A DNA stretch of 37,209 nt from CAYQQU01 sp964419545 (GTDB lineage Bacteria; Bacteroidota; Bacteroidia; Chitinophagales; Saprospiraceae), in NCBI GenBank assembly GCA_964419545.1, contig CAYQQU010000058.1, positions 1 to 37,209 on the forward strand. Direction: 5' to 3'. A program made the translations under genes and the position numbers. Shown in pieces: positions 32,314-37,209 of the stretch (position 1 is the first letter of the stretch; each line of letters begins with the position of its first letter). Below the pieces are notes generated by a model that saw nothing but the letters and a program-made list of their open reading frames with translations, ran no database searches and had not been told where the DNA came from.

Positions 32314-33597
32314 TCAAAGCAAAAATAAAGGCAGGGCCAATTCTCGCCTTAATGTTTCTATTTCACCGGGCAAGGTTTCGCCGGTGACAGTATGGAAACC
32401 CGCTTTCTCCGCAAATAGTTCGGCGCGGGGCGGAAAGATCGCATAGGTCGGGCCGGCGGCGGTGATCACGGCTTCGTGCAGCAAAAACGACAGCCCTTCC
32501 CCCGGCAGCACTCCGCGATCGGTCCATGGCGGCAGGTACAGCGTCCATTTTTTATCGGTCAGAAACGGTAAAACCACTGACCCGGCGGTGGTCGTCGCCG
32601 TGAGGTATTGCGCCGGATGTTTTGCCAGGGGCGAAGTCGGCCATTCCGGGGAGGCCGGATAGGGAGGAACGCGCCGTAATGGCCCTTCTCCCCGGCGGCG
32701 CCAGTCGACGTAGGAGGCGGCGACCTCCGCTTCGCCCGGCGCCACGCTTTTCCAGTGGCCGTCGCGGCGCAGCCAGGTGAGTTGTCGTTTGGCGTACCGC
32801 CGGGTATTGCGCTTGATCAGGCGGACGGCATCCTCCCGGGAATATCGCCCTTCAAAATGATCGAACAGCTCCTGGTAGCCCACCGTCTCGAGGGCGGTCA
32901 GGCCGCGCCGGGGATGCAGGCGCCGGGCTTCGGCCTCCAGGCCGGCGGCCAGCATAGCGTCCACCCGCCGGTTGATGCGGTCGTAGAGCACCGGACGGGG
33001 CAGGCGCACCTGTAAATAGACCGGTACAAAAGAACGAGGGGCCGGCTGCCGGTTGCGAAAAGAAGAAAAGGGACGCCCGCTGACGCGACAGACGCCCAGC
33101 GCACGCATCAGGCGTGCCGGATTTTGTCGATCGACCTCCTCGTAATAGTCCGGGTCGCAATCTTGCAATTCCGCCTGCAGAGCCGCGAGGCCTTCCGCTT
33201 CGTACTTTTCCTGCACGGCGTCGCGCACGGAGCCGGGAACTTCCGGGAAAACGTCCAGCCCTTCACAAACCGCCTTGAGGTACAAACCCGAGCCCCCCAC
33301 CAGGAAAAGCAGATCGTATTGCTGAAACAACCGGTGGATCGCCGCGAGGGCGTCGCGCTCGTAATCCCCTACCGAATAGGATGCTTCGATACTCCGGTGG
33401 GCGATAAAATGGTGGGGCGCGGCGGCCAGTTCCTCCGGATCGGGCCGGGCGACACCGATGTTCAGCTCGCGAAAAAACTGCCGGCTGTCGGCCGAGAGGA
33501 TCTCTGTCCGGTATCGGCGCGCCAGGCGGATCGCCAGCGCCGTTTTCCCGGCGGCGGTGGGGCCGCCGATGACGATCAGGTACTTTTGTTGCGGCAT
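32314..33597 (-). CDS. miaA: tRNA dimethylallyltransferase with C-terminal extension
   Basis: MiaA adds a dimethylallyl group to N6 of A37 in tRNAs reading U-starting codons. The core (residues 1-300) is canonical: P-loop GGPTAAGKT (11-19), ADSRQFF (36-42), LVGGSGLYLKAV (99-110), ALETVGYQEL and TRRYAKRQLTWLRRD (265-279). The protein is 427 residues, about 120 more than usual. After a Pro-rich linker (about 305-325), residues ~326-427 form an extra domain of strands and helices (LPPWTDRGVLPGEGLSFLLH, GPTYAIFPPRAELFAEKAGF) that I do not recognise. ATG 33597 is preferred over the upstream 33612. It is divergent from plsC. Confidence 0.92.
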   Translation of the reverse strand: MPQQKYLIVIGGPTAAGKTALAIRLARRYRTEILSADSRQFFRELNIGVARPDPEELAAAPHHFIAHRSIEASYSVGDYERDALAAIHRLFQQYDLLFLVGGSGLYLKAVCEGLDVFPEVPGSVRDAVQEKYEAEGLAALQAELQDCDPDYYEEVDRQNPARLMRALGVCRVSGRPFSSFRNRQPAPRSFVPVYLQVRLPRPVLYDRINRRVDAMLAAGLEAEARRLHPRRGLTALETVGYQELFDHFEGRYSREDAVRLIKRNTRRYAKRQLTWLRRDGHWKSVAPGEAEVAASYVDWRRRGEGPLRRVPPYPASPEWPTSPLAKHPAQYLTATTTAGSVVLPFLTDKKWTLYLPPWTDRGVLPGEGLSFLLHEAVITAAGPTYAIFPPRAELFAEKAGFHTVTGETLPGEIETLRRELALPLFLL

Positions 33598-33625
33598 AGT
33601 TCCGGAATGCACCGGCTTTTTATTT

Positions 33626-33633
33626 TAGTTTTG
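33626..33633 (+). promoter_or_regulatory. Putative -7 box TAGTTTTG of the acyltransferase gene
   Basis: TAGTTTTG matches TAnnTTTG and lies 41 nt before the ATG at 33675, in the 77-bp gap shared with the divergent miaA. Confidence 0.4.
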
Positions 33634-33674
33634 ATATTTTCGCCATCACGATTATCTGCGCGTAAAAAAACGAT

Positions 33675-34946
33675 ATGCTTTACCGGATCGTTCGGCCGTA
33701 CGCGGCAATTGGCCTCAGGGTTTACTACCGGAAGATCAACCTCGCCCATGCGGAGCGCATTCCCTGGGACAAGCCGGTAATCATCGCCGCCAACCATCCG
33801 ACCGCTTTCATCGAGCCCTGCATTCTGGCTTGTTTTCTACCCAAGCCGCTCTATTTTCTGGTAGCGGGCATCTATTTTTCCAAACCCCTCTTCAACACTT
33901 TACTGCGCGCCCTCAACATGTTGCCGGTATACCGGGCCAATGAGCTGGGCTTCTCTTCGGTACGGCAAAATTACGAAACCTTTGAGGCTTGCTACGACGC
34001 CCTGCGCGAACGCAAGCCGATCATGATCCTGGCGGAAGGGCATACCAGCCGGGCGCGCCGCCTCAACCCGCTGAAAAAAGCCACTGCGCGCGTTGCTTTC
34101 GGGGCCGTCGCCAAATATCCGGAACTGCGCGATCTGCAGATCGTACCCATCGGCGTCAATTATACCGACGCCAACCGCTTCCGCTCGGAAGTGATGATCG
34201 AGGTGCAGCACCCTGTTCCCATCGCCGATTTTCTCGCCGGCTATGCCGAAAATCCGTCTGCCGCCATTCAGGCATTCAACGAGACCCTCTGGCGGGAGCT
34301 CGCCCGGGGCGTCATCCACATCGAGCGCCCGGAAGACGAACCGCTGGCGGAGGAATTACTGACATTCGCCACCGCGGAAGCACACCAAACCAGCCCGCCC
34401 GTCCTCTCCGCAGACGCCCGCCCCCTGCAGCATATCAAAAAGGTCACCGAGCGGGTTAACCCCTTAGCGGAATCAGAAAAGACGTCGCTGCGGCGGCAGG
34501 TAGACGCTTATACCGGCCACCTGGAAAAACAAGGGCTCACCGACCGGACCCTCGTCCTCGGCCCCCGCTATCGCTGGTGGCACACTTTGTTCATTTTGGC
34601 CGGAGCGCCTTTATTCCTGCTCGGCTGGCTGCTGAATGCCGGCCCCCTTTTGCTGGCCCGGAAGATTGCCCGCGACAAGGTCCGGCGCAGCGAATTCTAC
34701 GCCCCCGTGCTATGGGCCGCCGGACTGGGCGCGTACCTCGTCTACGGGTTGTTGCTATTGGTTGTCGTACCGGCTTTGTTCGGCGTAGCGGGACTGGCGG
34801 CTTTGTTGTTCCTGCCGTTTTTGGGGCTGCTGGCGCTTTGGTATTACGATTTTTTCCAGACCTGGCGGCAGGACCGGCGTTTGCGCCACATCCCGGAGCC
34901 CGAACGAATAGCGCTGCTGCGGGAGCGGGAAGCGTTGTTTTCCTGA
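33675..34946 (+). CDS. PlsC-type glycerolipid acyltransferase
   Basis: This 423-residue protein has a PlsC-family acyltransferase domain in residues ~30-210: ANHPTAFIEP at 39-48 as the catalytic motif, a PVYRAN motif II at 84-89, and AEGHTSRARRLNPLKKATARVAF (120 onward) as motif III. It probably acylates glycerol-3-phosphate or lysophosphatidate at the inner membrane. The catalytic box is H-x5-E rather than the usual H-x4-D; H-x5-D is known in relatives, so the Glu is unusual. The C-terminal third has two or three membrane helices (about 300-325 and 341-390) and a basic tail. The downstream pabB starts 59 nt later. Confidence 0.87.
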   Translation: MLYRIVRPYAAIGLRVYYRKINLAHAERIPWDKPVIIAANHPTAFIEPCILACFLPKPLYFLVAGIYFSKPLFNTLLRALNMLPVYRANELGFSSVRQNYETFEACYDALRERKPIMILAEGHTSRARRLNPLKKATARVAFGAVAKYPELRDLQIVPIGVNYTDANRFRSEVMIEVQHPVPIADFLAGYAENPSAAIQAFNETLWRELARGVIHIERPEDEPLAEELLTFATAEAHQTSPPVLSADARPLQHIKKVTERVNPLAESEKTSLRRQVDAYTGHLEKQGLTDRTLVLGPRYRWWHTLFILAGAPLFLLGWLLNAGPLLLARKIARDKVRRSEFYAPVLWAAGLGAYLVYGLLLLVVVPALFGVAGLAALLFLPFLGLLALWYYDFFQTWRQDRRLRHIPEPERIALLREREALFS

Positions 34947-35005
34947 AATCCGTTTTGCAACCCTTACGCCCCCATCGTTGTTAGAGTAGCGTCAAAACCG
35001 CGATT

Positions 35006-36040
35006 ATGCTGAACCGTTTTCTGTTTTCGGCGAAGGAAGCACGCCGGAAAATGAACGAGTGGGGCCTGGAAGGCACTCCTTTTTTTTTCGCTATTGATTT
35101 TGAGCAGGAAGCCCCGCTGGTGGCGCCGCTGGCCGAAATCGACCCGCATGAATTACAATACGACCTCGACGGCCGCAACAATATTCCGGACGCCGCGACC
35201 ACGGAACGATGCGAACTATCGTTCGACCGGCTGCCGCCCACTTTCGAACAATATCTGCGCGCTTTTCGCTACGTACAACGGGAACTGGACTTCGGCAATT
35301 CTTTTTTGGTCAACCTGACCTTCCCTACCCCCCTGCTTACCTCCCTCACCCTGGAAGAGATCTTCGCCCACAGCCGGGCGCGTTATCGCCTGTGGTGGCG
35401 CGACCGACTGGTGCTTTTTTCTCCGGAGACCTTCGTGAGCGTGCGCAACGGGCGCATCGCTTCTTTTCCGATGAAAGGCACCATCGACGCCGGCCTGCCC
35501 GAAGCCCGCGCTGCCCTCCTCGCCGACCCTAAAGAAAAAGCAGAACACGCCACCATCGTCGATTTGTTGCGCAACGACCTCAGCCAGGTGGCCCGGCGGG
35601 TAAGGGTCGAACGCTATCGCTACGTGGAGCGCCTGCGTACGCACCGGGGCGAACTATTACAGACCAGTAGCCGGATCGCCGGCGATCTTCCCGACGACTA
35701 TCCGGGGCGGATCGGAGATATCCTCTTCCGCTTGCTGCCCGCCGGCTCCATCACCGGGGCGCCCAAACAAAAAACCGTAGCGATCATCCGACAGGCCGAA
35801 ACCGGCAAACGCGGCTTTTATACCGGCGTTTGCGGCATTTTCGACGGCCGCGATCTCGACAGCGCCGTCATGATCCGCTTTATCGAAAAAACGTCCACAG
35901 GGCTGGTCTTTCGCAGCGGAGGCGGCATCACCGCTTTCAGCGACGCCCAACGCGAATACCAGGAACTGATCGACAAGGTATATCTGCCGATTCCCCATCC
36001 GGCTGCCGCCGGCGTTCCTTTCCTGAAAATTAAACCGTGA
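35006..36040 (+). CDS. pabB: Aminodeoxychorismate synthase component I, short form
   Basis: This chorismate-utilising enzyme makes 4-amino-4-deoxychorismate for p-aminobenzoate and folate. The catalytic C-terminal domain is complete: SFPMKGTIDAG, EHATIVDLLRNDLSQVAR, LLPAGSITGAPKQKTVAII, FYTGVCGIF, DSAVMIRFIE and SGGGITAFSDAQREYQE. At 344 residues it lacks most of the N-terminal domain of long PabB/TrpE proteins, as in other short PabB forms. The KGTI motif and the pabC-like partner favour PabB over TrpE. The stop overlaps the next start (GTGA), so the pair is coupled. A glutamine amidotransferase subunit is not in the window. Confidence 0.92.
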   Translation: MLNRFLFSAKEARRKMNEWGLEGTPFFFAIDFEQEAPLVAPLAEIDPHELQYDLDGRNNIPDAATTERCELSFDRLPPTFEQYLRAFRYVQRELDFGNSFLVNLTFPTPLLTSLTLEEIFAHSRARYRLWWRDRLVLFSPETFVSVRNGRIASFPMKGTIDAGLPEARAALLADPKEKAEHATIVDLLRNDLSQVARRVRVERYRYVERLRTHRGELLQTSSRIAGDLPDDYPGRIGDILFRLLPAGSITGAPKQKTVAIIRQAETGKRGFYTGVCGIFDGRDLDSAVMIRFIEKTSTGLVFRSGGGITAFSDAQREYQELIDKVYLPIPHPAAAGVPFLKIKP

Positions 36041-36630
36041 AGCTACTGGAAACCATTTGCTGGCGGGATGACCACCTCGAGAACATCCGGTGGCATAATG
36101 CGCGCCTCAACCAGGCGCGGCGGGAAATCTGGTCTTCGAGTGACGAATGGAACCTGAGCGACCTCCTCCGGCCGCCCCCCGCTCTACAGCGGGGTAAATA
36201 CAAAGTGAGGGTGATCTACGATGCAAGCAGCTGGGAGGCGGAATGGTCTCCTTACCGAATGCGCCCCGTGCGTTCCCTGCGCCTGATGCCGGCCGCCGGC
36301 CTGCGCTATGAAAAAAAATACGCCGACCGCCGGGCGCTCGACGCTCTTTTCCGACAACGCGGCGATTGCGATGATATCCTGATGATCCGGAACGGCCTGC
36401 TCACCGACAGCTACTACGCCAACCTGGCGCTTTGGGACGGCGACCGCTGGTGGACGCCCGCTCGTCCCCTACTGCCCGGCGTGCGGCGCGCCCAGTTGCT
36501 GGCGGAAGGCATGCTGCACCCTATGGCCGTCGCCGTCGAAGACCTCCACCACTTCATCGAGATCCGCCTGATCAACGCGATGCTGAACCTGGCAGAAGCG
36601 CCGCGGATCGCCATGGAAAACGTGAGGTAA
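36037..36630 (+). CDS. pabC: Aminotransferase class IV, probable 4-amino-4-deoxychorismate lyase (short)
   Basis: This 197-residue PLP-fold type IV protein is translationally coupled to pabB (GTG start in the overlap GTGA). The context points to 4-amino-4-deoxychorismate lyase, which releases p-aminobenzoate. Visible motifs are LRYEKKYADRRALDALF with the probable PLP Lys, the cofactor-binding LLTDSYYANLALWDGD, and TPARPLLPGVRRAQLL. It is some 70 residues shorter than typical PabC (about 270), and the N-terminal domain is reduced to a short WRDDHLENIRWHNARL stretch. Such short forms occur beside pabB in this phylum as far as I recall. Activity is likely but less certain than for pabB. Confidence 0.82.
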   Translation: MKLLETICWRDDHLENIRWHNARLNQARREIWSSSDEWNLSDLLRPPPALQRGKYKVRVIYDASSWEAEWSPYRMRPVRSLRLMPAAGLRYEKKYADRRALDALFRQRGDCDDILMIRNGLLTDSYYANLALWDGDRWWTPARPLLPGVRRAQLLAEGMLHPMAVAVEDLHHFIEIRLINAMLNLAEAPRIAMENVR

Positions 36631-36635
36631 GGCCG

Positions 36636-37079
36636 TTACTCCTCCACGCGTACGTAGCTCAACGTTTTTCCTGTGCCGCCGATCATGCTGTACTCCAGTT
36701 TATCCTCCTCCAGGGTAAGGATGACGTAGCAGGATACGTTGTACTGGCTGCGGGTGGAGAAGCAGGGCTGGTCGCTCAGGTTGCGCCCTGCGCTGCAGGC
36801 TTCCGGGCAGTTGGCGAACAATTCGAGGGCTTCCTCGCTCACGACGCGTTCGTTGTAGATGCTGGTCAGCTTTTTGCCGGAGATCACAACCACCGACTTG
36901 TCATCTTCGGTGGAACGCCAGCGGCCATTGAGTTGGGCTTTTAGTTCTTTGGCCGCTTCCGGATCGGCTTTGGTTCTGGCCACGGCGCCCGGATCAGGTC
37001 GTTCCTCCGACGTACCGCCGCAGTTAATAAAGGTAGTGGTTAAAGTCAGCAGAAACAGGTAGGTAATCAATCGCTTCAT
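36636..37079 (-). CDS. Small lipoprotein, lipocalin-like
   Basis: This 147-residue protein begins MKRLITYLFLLTLTTTFINC, followed by GG, a lipoprotein signal with the Cys at residue 20. After a charged linker, LNGRWRSTEDDKSVVVISG begins a beta-rich domain like the small lipocalin-type lipoproteins common in Bacteroidota, with four Cys in the middle (CPEAC, PCF, SC) that may pair. The frame opens to 37184, but ATG 37079 gives the signal peptide and has a TAnnTTTG box 17 nt upstream. It converges with pabC 5 nt away. Function unknown. Confidence 0.75.
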   Translation of the reverse strand: MKRLITYLFLLTLTTTFINCGGTSEERPDPGAVARTKADPEAAKELKAQLNGRWRSTEDDKSVVVISGKKLTSIYNERVVSEEALELFANCPEACSAGRNLSDQPCFSTRSQYNVSCYVILTLEEDKLEYSMIGGTGKTLSYVRVEE

Positions 37080-37096
37080 AATTTGACATTTTCCCG

Positions 37097-37104
37097 CAAA
37101 GATA
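37097..37104 (-). promoter_or_regulatory. Putative -7 box TATCTTTG of the lipoprotein gene
   Basis: TATCTTTG on the minus strand matches TAnnTTTG, 17 nt before the ATG at 37079. It excludes starts further upstream. Confidence 0.42.
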
Positions 37105-37161
37105 GGTCGTAATCGAATTTTCCCGGTGAAAATAGTGTAGCCATTGCAGGTCTGATGGTTG

Positions 37162-37181
37162 AGAGCTTGTTTGGAGGTAGT
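37162..37181 (-). repeat. 20-bp inverted repeat, right copy
   Basis: This is the exact complement of the 20 bases at 84-103. The sequence beyond it, to the window end, resembles the hairpin side of the left copy, so a further unit probably continues past the window. Confidence 0.6.
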
Positions 37182-37209
37182 CATTTTGGCTGCAAAACCC
37201 AGCTTTTGG

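Noticed and set aside
1..37209. tRNA, rRNA, phage or integrase genes
   Set aside because: No cloverleaf, conserved rRNA segment, integrase or capsid-like protein was seen by eye; a tool-based search was not possible.

Overview
The window looks like chromosomal DNA of a GC-rich member of the Bacteroidota, most likely of the Saprospiria/Lewinella-like branch (inference). The reasons are a large secreted protein ending in a gliding-motility-associated (CHU_C, type B) domain, a beta-propeller protein ending in a type A type IX secretion sorting domain, a 'two-component regulator propeller' sensor kinase, an EAD-like domain, almost no Shine-Dalgarno sequences, and repeated TAnnTTTG -7 boxes just upstream of start codons. 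I saw no rRNA, tRNA, CRISPR array, phage module or intact transposase.

Layout. 1-4154 (+): a structured repeat, a small acidic protein, an M50 site-2-type protease with CBS domains, a secreted phosphodiester glycosidase-like protein, and xseA-xseB (exodeoxyribonuclease VII). 4161-10191 (-): a secreted transglutaminase-like protein, a membrane fatty acid desaturase with a palindromic operator-like site, a YitT-type membrane protein, and the methionine salvage genes mtnB, mtnD and mtnC. 10490-15292 (+): a surface-protein cluster, with a coiled-coil-ended secreted protein, a 993-residue Asp-box propeller with a type IX signal, and a small secreted protein. 15338-20873 (-): a four-helix membrane protein and a ~1680-residue modular adhesin-like protein. 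21157-24461 (+): folK, a deoxynucleoside kinase, a lipoprotein and a type II NADH dehydrogenase-like protein. 24479-27622 (-): a propeller-type sensor histidine kinase whose frame is interrupted by one in-frame TAA. 28265-30830 (+): proC and an EAD-like/transmembrane/TPR protein. 30970-33597 (-): an MFS transporter and miaA with an unusual C-terminal extension. 33675-36630 (+): a PlsC-type acyltransferase, then pabB and a short pabC-like gene. 36636-37079 (-): a lipoprotein.

Most genes are housekeeping (DNA repair, folate, methionine salvage, proline, tRNA modification, lipids) mixed with Bacteroidota-specific surface and signalling genes. The less ordinary signals lie between genes or at domain borders: a 123-bp MITE-like element with 26-bp inverted ends and a 5-bp target duplication; a 180-bp inverted-repeat unit next to it; two copies of a palindromic element sharing CCCGGATTATTCATGG ends; an 18-bp perfect palindrome upstream of the desaturase; the in-frame stop in the sensor kinase; the EAD-like/TPR fusion; and the MiaA extension. 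A single undescribed multi-gene system is not obvious. The EAD-like/TPR protein and the mobile palindromic elements are the best leads.
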